Shown here piece by piece: positions 1-21,352 of a DNA stretch of 64,000 nt. Made by a program: the position numbers and the translations under genes. Every line of letters begins with the position of its first letter. Within the stretch, counting starts at the first letter, position 1. Below the pieces are notes generated by a model that made no database searches, was not told the DNA's origin, and saw only the letters and a list, made by a program, of their open reading frames with translations. The stretch comes from Chrysomallon squamiferum (Eukaryota > Mollusca > Gastropoda > Neomphalida > Peltospiridae), in the NCBI GenBank assembly GCA_012295275.1, contig CM022667.1:20752910-20816909 (forward strand), read 5' to 3'.

Positions 1-326
1 AATTTAGAAATAATAATAAAAATAAATAAATTAATTAAAAATTAAAATAAATAAATAAATAAATAAATAAATAAATCAATAAAATTGTAAATATGAAATT
101 TTTATTATTGTAATTTTATGAAATACCTAGATAACAGGTTATTATTTTGTGGCCAGTTTAACTTGGAAGGCATCTAAATATTTACGAGGAGCGATGGTCG
201 CACGTATTATTATAATTATCATTATATAAACAAATTATTTCAGTTTTAAAATGTCCTACCCATCATTTCAAGTTTTTTATTCACAAAGAAACAGAAAACA
301 GGAAATTATACCCATGTTCAGGCTGA

Positions 327-374
<48 letters not shown>

Positions 375-3300
375 TAATTCCTTTTTCCTTCGATTTTATA
401 TTTTATTTGTTTAAATTAAAAATTATTCCTTTTTTATTATTACGATTATTATTTTTTTTAAGATAGCATTATTTCTTTCTTTAGTTAACTTCATTTCATT
501 TTATTTTATTTTTATTATTTTTTTTAATTATTTTTTTATTGTAATTGTTTTCTTCTTCCTCTTCCTTTATCTGGTGTCAACTCTCATAGTTAGTAAAATG
601 GATTTCTTTTTTGTCTTTTGGGAAATAAAGTCAGATTGATGAATCGTGAAGGAAATTTCCCACACATTAATTACATTGAAGCAAATTTGCTTTCTCGATC
701 AGCGTACATTTTTTTTTTATAGCACACTTTCTTTTTCAGTAAAATTATAGCGTTCGTTTGAGACCAAGAGTGGATTTATCGCTGAAATTTTCGCAGGATT
801 AATAGCAGTTTATTAAAATATATCAATGTGTAATTTGTTGATCGTTTCGAGGGTGACTCTCTGCTGGTAAATGATAAGCTGGTTAGCTGTGGTCGCCCGT
901 CTGTGTTTGTTTCTCTGTCGCTTCAAGATTTGCTGGCAGATTAAAGTGATTAGCTGATGTTGGTCCGCTATTGTTTTGTTTGTTTGTTTGTTTGTTTGTT
1001 TGTGTGTGTGTTTTTTTTTTTTTTTTTTTTTTTGTATTTTTGTCATCGTTGCAGTGGCGGCCTTCTGTGATCAAATTATAAGTGAAACCAGTGAAAGACG
1101 AGAAAAGCTATTCCGTTATGACTTTTAGAATCGCCTAGAGTCCGAACAATCAGTAAATGCTCACATTTGTTTAGAATTTAAGTTAACCCAATGTCAGCCA
1201 TGCGTGCGTTTGAAAATATCGACACACATTTAGTCTCATTTAAGATATTTAGATGTAACAGTTATTCATTTGAAATGACAGTTGACAAACATTATAACGA
1301 TCACCCTTTACTGACATTTAAAATAAATAAATAAATAAAAATCAAACCTGAAACCCCAGAAACAATACAATTTTAATAATTAAATTACATTTCATCTCTT
1401 GGATATGGTTCTCTTTCTGCACAACTAAGTTTAGTTTTTTTAAGTAGTCCTTTCCGCTGTAGATATCAATAAATAATTATAGTTATAATATTTATTATGT
1501 AACAAGCCAGTTCAGAAGATTATAATTGATGTTTAAATGTCCTGAATTGGTCTGACTGTGCATTTGATATTTAGCCAATAACTGTCAAATTATTTATGGC
1601 TGATATAGACGTAAATTGTTAAAACAATTCACAAGAGTATTTATTGTTCCAGCATATAGTTTTTCTGATGTGGATGACTTTAAACGTCATAACAGAGAAA
1701 CATGTATTAACTTAAAGCAGGCTGACACCGGCTAGCCATCAGTTTAATATCACGTGTCAACAGAGGGCCGTCATGGAAACGTCGGGCAAACAGCCAGCGG
1801 GCGAACACTGGGTAACCCAGGCCCTCACCCAGTGAAAGCGAGGACAGGTTATTCTGCCGAGACCCGTCCTTGCATGTGTAAATAAAATGAGACGACGTAA
1901 AATGTTTTCGCAGTTATGGCGCGTTCCATGTCGCAATGTGCAGTAGACGTAATGTCGATAAATGCGGATCCGTTCTGATAGACGCTAACTTCATTATCTC
2001 CCTTGTCAATTACGTCCAAGAATGAAGTAAAATGTATCTCCTGCTTCTAGGAAGGGGACATGTACCCTAGCAACTCCGATCCTTTTTCGCACCTTCCCCC
2101 ATAAACAGTTCTGCGTACGGTCCTGTAACCATTACTATGTCATCTACTTGCCGACAGAGAACCGCCTTTTGAAAACACGAGCAAACATGACAGAGGCCAG
2201 ATTAGACTTATTAAAGTGTTCTTTATTAAAGTAAATGAGCATAAAGAAAATAATAATAATAATAAAAATTAAAAAAAAAAAGAGAAGAAGAAAGAAAGAA
2301 AGTAAGAAAGAAAGAAAATATACATGGTTTTCGATGTGTAATTTACGTTATTATGGTAACTAATATAATATTTATAATCTAATTAAACACGGCTGGCTTC
2401 ACAGAATTGTCCAGACGCCAGAGAAAGAGAAAAATCATTAATAATCCATTTTTGATCGTTAAGTGTAGTCTTATGGAACTTTTCATAGCCGAAGCATATT
2501 AACGATATTTTTTATAATATGATGTTAGTTCTTCGGTTAGAGCACTCATTACACGACCAGCTGTAACATTCTCATCAAGGTGATACATCCAGATTCTCAC
2601 TACAACTAGGTTATTTAGTGCGTCTGTGACATATTCCATCCTAAACAGTAATACACGTCATTGTTGACGTCATCATATTCGCTTTATAGCGCAACATTCT
2701 CAAGGAAATTTCATTCATTCTGTCATACCTTACGTTAGTCAGCAAAGTCCCCTCTGTCATAGCAAAAGAGCGTTGAAATCAAACTTTGCTTTAAAAAGTT
2801 AAACAAATCAGTGTCCTCCCAAGTGACATATACCACTTCCATAAGTTAGTCTTAATGGTTCAGTACATTAATAATAATTTGACTTGAATAATATATACGG
2901 CAAATAAAATAACAGTCGATACACTTGAGATTACAGAATAGTTTTATCACTATTTTATTATTTTATATTTTAATATTTTACCACTCAATAATACATTAGC
3001 TCAAGTGTGAATGAAAGACTTCCAGATTACCGCGTGTTCTGGCTCAAATGATGGATCAACATCATCAAGGCGTGTAAGAATCATGATAGATTACGTCTGT
3101 GACTAACTATCGTATACAATCAATGGAGAATATAGGATGCTGGCGTTAAAGATAATAATAATCTTATATAATATAAAAGAAATGCTTATCTCAAGTGAAA
3201 TAAACTGAAAGGGGATTTTTTTCAGTGAGGTAACCGCAGCGCTACTCTGTTATAATACGTACATTATCTTTACATTTATTAATGCCTTTTGAAGATTACA

Positions 3301-5046
3301 AATACTATTTTGTAGCTGCTTATATAGAATTAACTTAGGTAGGCATAAGAAAATAATGTAAATAGCTACTGTCCAGTTAAAAAAGTTCTACTGTAACTAA
3401 AATAGCGAACTGATTAACATATTTAACTCGTTGTTGGAGGTAGCTTTATATATAAAATGGATGCCTGTCTTAAAAGAAGATCGTCTTTTCGGAGGTAGCC
3501 AACCAAATCATTAGTATGTGCGTTTATTGCATGAGAAGTAAAATGTTCAAATACACGTGTACAAGTTTGCGAAAGACACCTCAACAGCTATAGCAATATT
3601 AGTAATAGATTGTTGTAGTTGTAGTTGTTGTTATTGAAAATGAAATGCTAGTTGTAGCTGATAGTAGAATAAAACAGCAGTAGTAATAATAATAGTAGCA
3701 GTTGTGGTAGTAGTAGTAGACCTAGTAGGTGCTCTGTTATTTGTTTTGTTTTTTAAATTTGTTTTTTTATTAATTATTATTTTTATTTTTTTTTTTTTTT
3801 TTCTGTCTTTCTTTCTTCTTCTTCTTGTATGTATTCTGTATTGATTTATGAATTTGACCTAAATGTGGTTTCTGCGTATGACGTCATTATTGGAAATGTG
3901 AAAATGCTGGCGACATCTTTTTTGTTTTTAATGGAATTAGAGAAACAGACCACAAAAATATCAACAGCTGCAGTGATAGATAATTCATTAAGACCAATGG
4001 GGAAATTTACATCTATAATAATCAATGAAATATAAATGATAAAATTATACAGACCAGAAATGGTTAGAAGAAATAATTTAATGAATCAATTAGTATTAAC
4101 TTCAATAAAACGAACTTTTGTGATCGTTTTGTTATTTTTATTTATTTATTTATTTTGTACAATGATATATCTGATTGTAAAGGTCTGTTTACTCACAAGT
4201 AATTATCACTAGGTTTGTATTCAGTAACTTGTCTGTTTTGTTGCTTAGCACTACGACAGCTGTATGTTCACTAACTGAAATCTGTCAACGCGATTACTAA
4301 TCAAATAAATCTTACAGTCGTCAGTGCATTTAATCTTATCGAAAAGAGAAAAATATCTATTTTTTCAGAAAACTCATAATACTTCAAGCAGGCATTCTTT
4401 TTCTTATTCTTTTCTTCTTCTTTTTTCTTTTTTTTTTTTGTTTGTTAATGAAGAGCAATGAAGCATTAATGAAATAAAATCAAAGAATGAAAGAAAGAAA
4501 ATAAAAAAGAAGAAGAAGTAGAAAAGAAAAGTATAAAGCCTCTTATAAATATTTCATAAATATTGCATATTTGTATTTATGATTCTGCTGTCAGTTATTC
4601 ACGATTATCAGGTAAAGATATTCATGATAAATGAAAAAAGAAAGCAATAACAGTCTATTTTAAAACACAAATAATGGTATCTACGTAAAATCAGTCAATC
4701 TTTATGGAAAGTTTAATCTTTAATAAAACAAAGAATTATTTATTTATTTATTTATTTATTCTGTTTTCTTTTTTTCTTCTGTTTTTTTATTGCCTTTAAT
4801 TATTATTGTTATTAATATCATCATCACCATCATTATCATTTCTAATTTTATATATATATATATATATATTTGTTCAGTTTGCCACTAATAATAGATTAAA
4901 ACAACCACACAAAACATATATAAGATACAAGATTCAATATGAGACAAAAAGATTTTTGTTCTATAATCAGATGCATCGAGTGTGAATGTTTTACTTTACA
5001 GTGTAATGTACTAGGACTATTTCGCTGAGGCTATCTAGTTCTGTTA
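1..5046. other. Intergenic region, no gene recognised
   Basis: No reading frame here resembles a protein, and the short open frames are low-complexity or stop-rich. The stretch holds (AAAT)n at about 44-76, (TTA)n at about 326-374, a (GTTT)n/(GT)n/T-run tract at about 972-1033, several TTTA and GAA-rich tracts, and a less AT-rich block at about 1720-2180 that I could not assign. AATAAATAAA-type strings on the minus strand near 4740-4762 could serve as a polyadenylation signal for the MATH-domain gene that ends at 5047, but this is weak because such strings are common in the window. Confidence 0.6.
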
Positions 5047-12559
<7,513 letters not shown>

Positions 12560-13159
12560 ACTGCATAGTGAATGCAAGTTGTGAATGTAAGAGTGATAGC
12601 TCGCGGTGGCTCAAAGAACCTTTAACAGATCAATACAACATTGCCATTTGCTGTTTTCACAGACGCTGTAGGAAGGGAAAGGAATATTTGTTTTTACTAC
12701 ACTCCGCCTCACAGCTATGTGCAACAGCGTGACGACTGGTTTCTTGTCTGCAGAGACAATAACTGGTCTGGCAAGTTAATTGCAATCAACGTTCCCGTGC
12801 GTTGTCGTTCTGGGACGACTCTGTCGCACTGAGCTCCATTATGTATATTATACTGACAATCAATACATACCATTGTTGTTGATTTGCTCTTATTTTTAGC
12901 ACTGCCACACCGTAGCGTAACGCTTATTCTTTTGTCGTGTTTCTATTCTTTTTTAATTTCAGCAAAACAGTTATTTGTGACAATAATGAGGTTGTATTTT
13001 ACAATACTAATAGAAAATGAACAGTCAGACAATGGTGAATCTATTTAGTTAGGTAAATTAAATGTTCATCTAGGTTTACTACAGTTCACACAGGTCATAT
13101 TTATATATTATTTATAACGTCTTTAATTAATTAAGCTGTCAGATATGAGCTGAATAACT

Positions 13160-13315
13160 GGATAATTGTATGTATGTATGTATTGATGTAGGCATGTATA
13201 TATAAGTATGTTTGTATGTATGTAAGTATGTATGTATGTATATTTATATGTATGTATGTATGTATATATGCATGTACGTGTTATGTACGCATGAATATAT
13301 GCTTGCATATATTTA

Positions 13316-13357
<42 letters not shown>

Positions 13358-13460
13358 TGTATATATTATGTGTATGTATATATGTGCATGTATATATGTG
13401 CATGTACATACCTATCTGTGTTTATTTTTATGGGTGTGGGTATGTGGATGTATTTATGTA
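13160..13460. repeat. (TATG)n / (TA)n simple-repeat block
   Basis: Degenerate TATG tetranucleotide repeats with a perfect (TA)n run of about 34 bp near 13320-13354. The Tyr/Val/Met-rich open frames across it are artefacts of the repeat. Confidence 0.9.
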
Positions 13461-15039
13461 TAAACTATACATCTCTATACAACATTATAAAATTATATTT
13501 GACTTCTAATGGATTTCAAATGACAATAAAAATTTTAAAATCGATTACTTACAACTCCCTTTCATTTGATCGCATGCGCCCTGGTTGCTTGTACTAAATT
13601 CCCAAGCCTGTTAAAACGAGATTATATTGATTTTACGTTATCTCCTGCTATTATTGCAGCTTTATGGCTATTTCACATAGTTACGGCACCAGAAAGTCAT
13701 TACAGATTATGTGACAGAAGTACACAAATACACACAAAACCACTGAAGAAAATAGTCTAATAATTGTTATTGCTACTTGTATGAACATTTACATACAGAA
13801 CTGTAAATACGTGTATAGCACAGTATTAGAGTAAATATTTTTTACGTGAAATTATAATACGTGCATTTGAAACCTCTACTACAGCAGTGTATAGAAGAGT
13901 ATATATAATACGATATATAAATTAATATTTGCTAAGATCATAATACATGTCACGGTTAATAGTTGTGTAACATTGTTTATACTGATCATTCTGACATACT
14001 TTACAAAACCGCGGTTAACTTAAAACATAAATATTTGATTACGTACGTAATTTGTTGCGTTTCAATTAACTTCTCAAGACCGATATTGTTCTGTGTGAAC
14101 TATAAATAAAACAGATTGATCGAGTTATCTATTTTAGGTTCTCAAAAACAAGAGTGTTTTTATTGTGTTTTTTCCTTTCGGTGTAACTAACATCCACGGG
14201 TTTCAGTTACTTGCTATGTTTTTATTGTTCTCACTTGTTTTGGATCATGCTAATACATTTAATTCAAATTCTATTTATGCAGTATCGGATTTAGACTTGG
14301 CGATACCCTTAATCTATATAAAAACTGAAGCCCTTCTTTCTTTCCTTCTTTTTTTCAAAATTAAACCAACTTGTTTCTGGTTTCAGAAAACTTGAAAATA
14401 GATATTTTTTTAATTATTTAATAGCAAAGTGAACAATACAAATTATTTTCAAATGAATGCACTTACTGATTAATGTTAATACAGTATTAAAAATGAATTA
14501 AAACTCCAATCTTCTTAATGCCCAGACATGTGAGGCCAAATGTTGTAGCTTGTACCTAAATCCGGCACTGCATTTATAAATACAACTACATAACATAATT
14601 TCTATTAAATCACTGCTATATCACTGGAATTTATTTTAACATATATCAGAATGAATGAAAATCAATAAGTTATTGTAAATACTTAAATTAGTCTGAGTCT
14701 TCAGTTGAAATTTATCTTTGCTGTGTTTCTTTCAGCAAAGCTGTCATGCTTACTTATTAGGCAAAATGTACTTTTTCTTTACTTATCATTAAGAAATATT
14801 ATTTTTGCTTCAGTTAATACTATGTAAAGCATTATAAAATTATTCAAGTCTGCCGATAGCAGACGTGTTCCTTTCAGAGAAAAAAAGTAGTAGACACGTA
14901 TTATTTCACTGGCATTTATATTAAATAAATAAACGTATGGCTTTTTTAAAACCATGACCGGTAAACAAGTGATTCAAGAAAGTAGCCATTTTACTTGGCA
15001 CCTTCTCGCGTGATGGAGTAACAAGTTTTCAAACGGAAA

Positions 15040-17420
15040 TAATAAAATACCGGTTACCTCCCCTGACCTCTGATACTTTGGGTAAATGGCGTTTAAACCG
15101 ATTAGGATGTTTTTGTCCACTGTATCCTACAGTACGGCATTTTGAACTTGTTTTGGTAATGTTAGCTAAAAAGAAGAAGAAAATAAATAAAGTGATAAAT
15201 AAATAAACGTATCGGTAATATTGTATTACAAGTATTTTGGGATTGACGGTTCAATGAATTTACGAAGAAAACGTTATATTTATAGCAGCACTGACGTTAA
15301 ATTTTATTTATTTATTGAGTGTTATGTATTAATGAAATTTGGGAGTTTTCTATATTCAAACATATTAATTTGATGTTAGTTGATATTGGCGTTTCAAGAT
15401 TATCCCTCACACCAATATATATACCACATAATAAAAAAAAGAATTCAGATTTGAATACGCTTTATGAGGTAGATATATTAATTTATATAATTTATACTGT
15501 GACCTCATGTCTGAGATACGTTATTGTTAATTTATCTGCTGTTAATGCCATCCACGTACTCTATATTTAGAAGATAAATAGTTAGGCAAATAGATAGATA
15601 AACAGATAGACAGAATGACACACAGATAGACAATCACAGAGGTTGGAGGTCATTTCATGACCTGATTGATAGCGTCGTACCTCGAGGAAAATGGCTCGGA
15701 GTAGCAGACTTCTATTTGTGTCAGAGATAAACGAGCTCAGACATGGGTGAAAACCAATAAATTGCCTGAAATCTATAAATTGTTCAAATACATTTTTTGC
15801 TATTGAAAAGCTATAAAAGACTACCAGTTTTAATTCAGCTTGAAAATAATATATAAGAAAAACTTTATTACAAATTGTGCGGGATATTACCGTGAGGGAT
15901 GTTACATTTTGTCCACTAACATAAAATGAAGTTCTCTGTCCATATTAAGCAGTTTCACTAATGTGATGATAAAATCATTTTAATGCATGATTAAGATGAT
16001 AACATTGTTTACATCAAAAGTATGATTAATCACAGTGCAAGAACCGGCGACTGTCCTCAGTGATGATATAGTGAAATCGAATAATTCTTCTGATAGCTGG
16101 GACATCAGCAAAAACCTCTTTCACTCTGCGTGTTTCGTTTCAAATACACCGACATATGGCACCTAGCCACCTAATCAAAGGACGATGAATGCTTCACCAT
16201 TGTTGTTTTCCTTTGTTTCATTTCAGCCTAGACATACTATTTTACAAAGTCACCTATACCAATAACAGGCCTCTTGACAAAAAATTCCTGTGAATAGTTT
16301 GTTGTTTACTTTTATTGCGAAATCATTGCAGTTGTTATGAAGCTGTTTTTGAGTTCTGACAGTGGTCCATCAGACCAGATCCGTGCAGTTTTGACTGAGC
16401 TGGGATCATTTCCAAGAGCATGTCAAGGTGTGCTAATAGTCTCTTTCGAATGTGCAAGATTATCACAAATGAGTGCAGAATGCAAATACGCCACATCGGC
16501 TGTAAAAAGACTCATTTGATGTTGCTGCCAATGAGCACTTTGTATGTCATTCAACGAATAATATAGAAGTGCTCCATAAACTGGGGCAATAAGGAGGAAA
16601 TGTAGAGGCGCAAATCATCAGTTGTTCCCTCCTTCTATTTCTGAAATTCTCTCATCTGACATACCAAATAAGGTTTGCAAATTACCGATAATATCAATAC
16701 CGGTAAATTACTGACAGATATTCTCAATACCGGTTTTCACCGGTTTTAATTAGTTTGTGCATAGGAAAAGGTACTAACGGGGCTTTTTGTGGACACTGTT
16801 TTCTCTTATACATACTCATTTTATTTATTATTTGACACTCATCTGACAACATTATTCATTATCCTCCTGTCTTCAGAAAAAATCGTGAAATGAACCTTTA
16901 TAGAACTTAAAATGGGTACAAAAGGTATATAAGAAATGTATATGCAATAAAAAAACCAAGAAGAAATGTGGATGCGAATTTTATAAAAAGGAATCGAGGA
17001 AATTACGTTTATTATCTAAAATGTACATCATATGTTTTGCAACTTTTGAGAAGGGAAGTTCTGATTCATTCTTCGATACTCGTGAAGTATGACTTTTAAA
17101 AACACAAAACATCTAGTGTCTTGGGCAACAACCGAGAAGCAGGAGCCAATCCCTTATCATTAGTCGCCAAAATGACTTAAGATGGCAGCAATCAAACAGG
17201 TAAATGTGGAACATTGAACAGACGAGCATCGAACTCGCATCTGAAGGCACGCTAGCAACACCTGAGTAACTACATAATCTTATGTTAACAACTAACATAT
17301 CTCTCAACATAACTCGTTAAAATTTAGAAAACCGGTATTGGTGCTTCATAATGGTATTACCCATCGATTACTAAAACCGATATATACAGGTATTTAAATA
17401 CCGGTTTTCGAACCCTAATA
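15040..17420. repeat. Cluster of ACCGGTA/TACCGGT motifs around the fragment
   Basis: Short palindromic motifs of the form TACCGGT or ACCGGTA occur near 15050, 16700, 16730, 17330 and 17395, on both sides of the decayed gene fragment, often embedded in AT-rich DNA (for example ATTTAAATACCGG). They may mark the subterminal parts of a degraded transposon, but I could not define ends or a target duplication. Confidence 0.35.
16140..16640 (-). pseudogene. Decayed fragment of a repetitive, probably transposon-linked protein family
   Basis: On the minus strand, a broken frame gives IQSAHWQQHQMSLFTA, then LICDNLAHSKETI, then IWSDGPLSELKNSFI and, after stops, FFVKRPVIGIGDFVK. In this order the blocks resemble a protein family that is dispersed in many animal genomes, whose members carry a (W/F)SDGxxxQxKN block followed by a block like GKGPxDGxGGxVKR. 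The fragment has several stops and frame changes, so it is a dead copy. I know the family from memory as multi-copy and likely mobile, but I cannot name its transposon superfamily with confidence. Confidence 0.55.
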
Positions 17421-20379
17421 CCAAATCACTTTCGCTAGTTTATTCATGTCAATCATGGCCATAAAAACTTAGCAGTTTTAGCAATTGTTAGGAGTATGTA
17501 AGAAATGATTATTCAACTCCTCATTCATCATGGTCATTGCTTTTATCTAGGGCTTGGAACATTTGAAAGCATCCAGCTTTATTATCTCTGCTTTTTACAT
17601 GAAATGCAGTGCTTTCTTCCCCGATCTGCCATCGTCTTTCTTTCTAAAATCCTCTTTAGGATGAATTCAGGCATCTTCATTCCTATTTCTTTACTTTTCT
17701 GTTCACTTTTATGTTTTTTTTTTTTTTTTTTTTTTTTTGTCTGTCATTGATTATCATTTTAATATATGTGATTAGTATCTTTTTTTTTAGACTCGAAATA
17801 AGAATTTTTCAGAACAGCATGAAAAATTTATTATATACTTTTATTTGTTATGAGGATGTTGCCTGATCAAATTGATTTGATTTTTCATTTAAAAAATTGA
17901 AGAATTATGAGTAAAAATATCATTATGCTGCAGCTGAACTGATTGCTATTTGGTGTAACAACCTTTCGTTCAAAAATATTTAATAAATAAGTCAGTAGTA
18001 AAATCTTTTCTTGATTTAAATGAAAGTGATAGATGTTATTGTATTTTATTTTTCCTGAGACGGACGTTACATGTATGAATGTTACAGTTTTCTTTTCTCT
18101 CTCAAAAACAAATAACATAATTTGAAGTCTGCCTGATAAATTTATAAATTTTCAACTAGAAACAAAAAATATGATTATATACCTTCATCTTTTCTGCTCA
18201 CATAAACAATTTAGACTTTTATTTTTTATTTGTTTTGTTTTGTTGTTGTTGTTGTTGTTGTTGTTGTTTGTGACGGACCTTAAATTCACTTGGCAATTTG
18301 CTTCAAATCCAATATTTAGTTTACTATTTTCAAAAATATATTTAAACTTCCTTATCTTTTTAAACTGATAGAAATGAAGTGTTAAAGCCAGTTTAGTGTC
18401 AGTGATTTGATTTGCATAATATTCCTGTGTTTGGTTAGTCTGTAGTATTGAAATTATGTGACGCGTCTTCATGTCAGATTCACAAAGAAAAAATAACAGT
18501 AAAAATGTTTATCATTTTCTGTAAGTTCGAAAACGAATGTTTAAATTCTGATCCTTTGCATAATGGAAGACTGAATGATTATTTTGTTGTTTTTTTGTCG
18601 TTTTTTTTTTTTTTTTTTTTTTTGCCCTTAAACCTTGGGACTGTCCATATGCATTTGCAACATAAAGAGAGAGAACCAGAGGGAAACAGAGTGAGTGGGT
18701 GTGAGAGAGAAGATTTTGTATTGTTCGATACAATGGTTGAATGCAGTTGTATTTCTAGAGAGAAAGGATTAAATTAAGAAAACCCGTAGGCTATCACTGC
18801 TCTTTCGCATTGCCTGCGTTAATCACTGTATTTCAAAAACGCTTGAACTCTGGGAAAGCTGTCATTTACAGTGCTAAAGAAATCAATTTTTCTTTAACAC
18901 AATATCAAAATGTTTGCTGAGAATTTGACAGTTTAAACTGTCTTTATCCTTTAGACATTTTCATCCTCATTTGAATATGCCGTATGACATGACATGAGAC
19001 GTAAGATGTTTTATTCCTTTTATTGTAGCTAAAATAATTGTATTTATATTAATAGCAGTAAGTATACCAGTATATATATATATATATATTTTAAATTATT
19101 ATTAAAATAATGTTACTTACAGTAATATTATTTATTTTAATTGCTGCCAACAACAATACTCTGCAAAAAAAAAAAAAAGTATGTTTATCAACAGAGATGT
19201 CTTTGTTGTTGTTGTTGTTTTTTGTTGTCATTTTTTGTTTTTGTTTAGTTTGTAGTTGTTATTTTTTAATTATTATTAGTATTTTAAATATACCTATATC
19301 CAATTGGCGAATATGAACAACGATATCATTTTTTAATATACTCTACTGGAATCATAAATTATTTATGGCATAGCTTTATATATTTTTCCTCCAACCTCAT
19401 TGCTGTCAGAGCACAAGAATGACATTTTATAAAACATTAAGTCATACTTCTGTTAAGAGAGAGAAAAACTGCACCATATATATCAGAAAAGCATGCACAC
19501 ATACATACATACAGACAGACAGACAGACATACACATATACATATATACAAGCATAAAAAAGAAACTTAAGCAGGAAACTAACAGGGACTAAATACACAAA
19601 AGAGTGCATTTTTATTAAAGTTTTGCGTAATTCCTTCAACGTTATCTTGATTTCGATCTAATATCAAATAGCTTTAAATTGCTCCATGATATAACTTTGT
19701 GAGTGCCTTATAATTTGAGAACTTTTAATTGGCATAAATTCAACATGGAGGTGAAAAAAAATAAGTGTGTGTGTGTTATAATAAATCTGAAATTTTAAAG
19801 CTATTAAATCGGTAATAAAGATGAATGTTTTTATTTTGGCTATGACCCTATTTATGTATTGTTTATGAGAGATGAGTAAGATAGTATAGAGTCTATAGAC
19901 AATAAGCTTGTTAATTTTAAATCCGTCCATTTTCATAACTCCTATAACATCATTGTTTTATAGGTTGTTATTGAGTATAATATCGAGAGAGTTCCTTTCG
20001 TTGTTCAAAGCAAATCACGCAGGTTTCTGATATAATTCTCTTCAGTCTGGGTAGTAAGACAGAAGCAACTTAAGTTACTAATGACAATATATTGAGCACT
20101 ATTAAAATATCAGATAAATGAAATACAGAAAAGGATCATTACATTTTGTCAACAAGCATATAACACAGTTTGCATGATCAATATTCAGGCATTTCTGTTT
20201 AATCGAGAGCAAACATTTTCAGTCATTTCATGAAATGATTGCTTTCACTGGTTGACTGTAACATGATACATGTTACAGCCAATCTTTGAAACCAGTCATT
20301 ACATGTAATGTCTAAACATCAAGACTTGAGTGATATTATATTAAAGAAATCACTTCCTTCATTTTTCATAATGGTTGTG

Positions 20380-20500
20380 CAAAATGTTTAGTCATTTCGC
20401 GTATTAACTGGAGTTCACAGGTACTTGGCGAAACGACCGATTTTTTTTCAGGCTTTAAGACTAAGCTAATGACTGGTTTCACAGACATACTGTAACATAG
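20380..20500. repeat. Dispersed repeat, copy 2 (similar to 7040-7200)
   Basis: The block reads TTAGTCATTTCGCG, then TTGGCGAAACGACCGATTT, then ATGACTGGTTTCACAGAC, matching 7085-7190. Upstream, 20270-20320 contains an inverted version of the end motif (TGAAACCAGTCATTAC), so the copy may be part of an inverted-repeat element spanning about 20200-20500. Confidence 0.55.
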
Positions 20501-20739
20501 AGCCTTTGTATCACAAAAAACATAATTAATAATTTATCATTATTTTATTTATTTAGGTTGTTTGTTTATTTGTTTGTTTTTAACGATGCGGAAGCTTATC
20601 AGTGACGAAGAGTTTAAATTATACAATAAAATTATGTACCCGTGCATTAGACCGGTAACGGAATTGAAAATCGTGTATTTCCGTAAATCGTCGTTACGTT
20701 CCGAAATTCGCTAAAGGAAGCTAAATAATTACCTTAGAT

Positions 20740-21339
20740 TCAAGATGGCGGTTGATGTATTGTTTGTAATTACATGAGAGAATATAAACAAAAAAGAACA
20801 CCAGCGTTACGATATGACTTTTAATCTCATTCCTTAACATTCTGATCATATTTCAACCTGTTTATATTATGATTTAGCTTGCGAACGGTGAGTTAAACAA
20901 GTATTTTTCTTAACGGATCTGGTAATTCTTAAATTTTAAGTAATTTAGTAATTACTAGCAACAAGTCTTTACTTAAGTTACTTAGCATGTTTCATGTTAT
21001 TTGTTTTTGCCTTCATCTTCATCATTTTATATATAGAGTTTTGCTCTTAGTTCTTTTCTATTGTATATACAGTTAGTGAATTAACTTTGTAAAATATCTT
21101 TACTAATCGTCTAATGTTATTAAGAATGACATTGAAGAAGTGTTGTCATGCACAAAAACATACGCGTGTTTGATATTACAAAGATGGTAATTTGTAACAG
21201 AAATTTCTTGTTTTTTATAACAGAGTAATAGCCGTTTCCGCAAATAAATAATCAAACCTAAAATTGTATTTTATGTATTTTAATAACATTTGTAATAGAT
21301 GTATTATTTAAATTAAAGCATTTTTAAACAATTATTCAG
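20740..21339 (+). promoter_or_regulatory. Probable promoter, 5' UTR exon and first intron of the ZDHHC1-like gene
   Basis: AAGATGGCGG at 20742-20751 matches the YY1 site that often sits just at or after the start of transcription of animal housekeeping genes. A strong donor (AACG|gtgagt) follows at 20888, and an acceptor (ATTATTCAG) ends at 21339, 13 bp upstream of the start ATG. I infer an untranslated exon of about 20740-20887 joined to 21340. The exact start site cannot be read from the sequence. Confidence 0.5.
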
Positions 21340-21352
21340 AGAGGACGTCCAG

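Larger units (their letters stand above)
12560..20739. other. Intergenic region between the MATH and ZDHHC1-like genes
   Basis: No intact gene is recognised. The region contains a (TATG)n/(TA)n-rich block at about 13160-13460, a decayed repetitive-gene fragment at about 16140-16640, repeated ACCGGTA/TACCGGT motifs at about 15040-17420, poly-T runs near 17713 and 18600, and a dispersed repeat at 20380-20500. Open frames of 60-110 codons here are low-complexity or lack any family signature. Confidence 0.6.

Noticed and set aside
2530-2600. tRNA-like GGTTAGAGCACTC string suggestive of a tRNA or tRNA-derived SINE
   Set aside because: No B box at the proper distance and no cloverleaf could be drawn.
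12560-12577. Upstream extension of the MATH protein by six codons
   Set aside because: The extension starts at TTG, not ATG; the first in-frame ATG is at 12559.
12641-12832. 63-codon plus-strand frame upstream of the MATH gene
   Set aside because: It overlaps the probable promoter/5' UTR of the opposite-strand gene and has no homology that I recognise.
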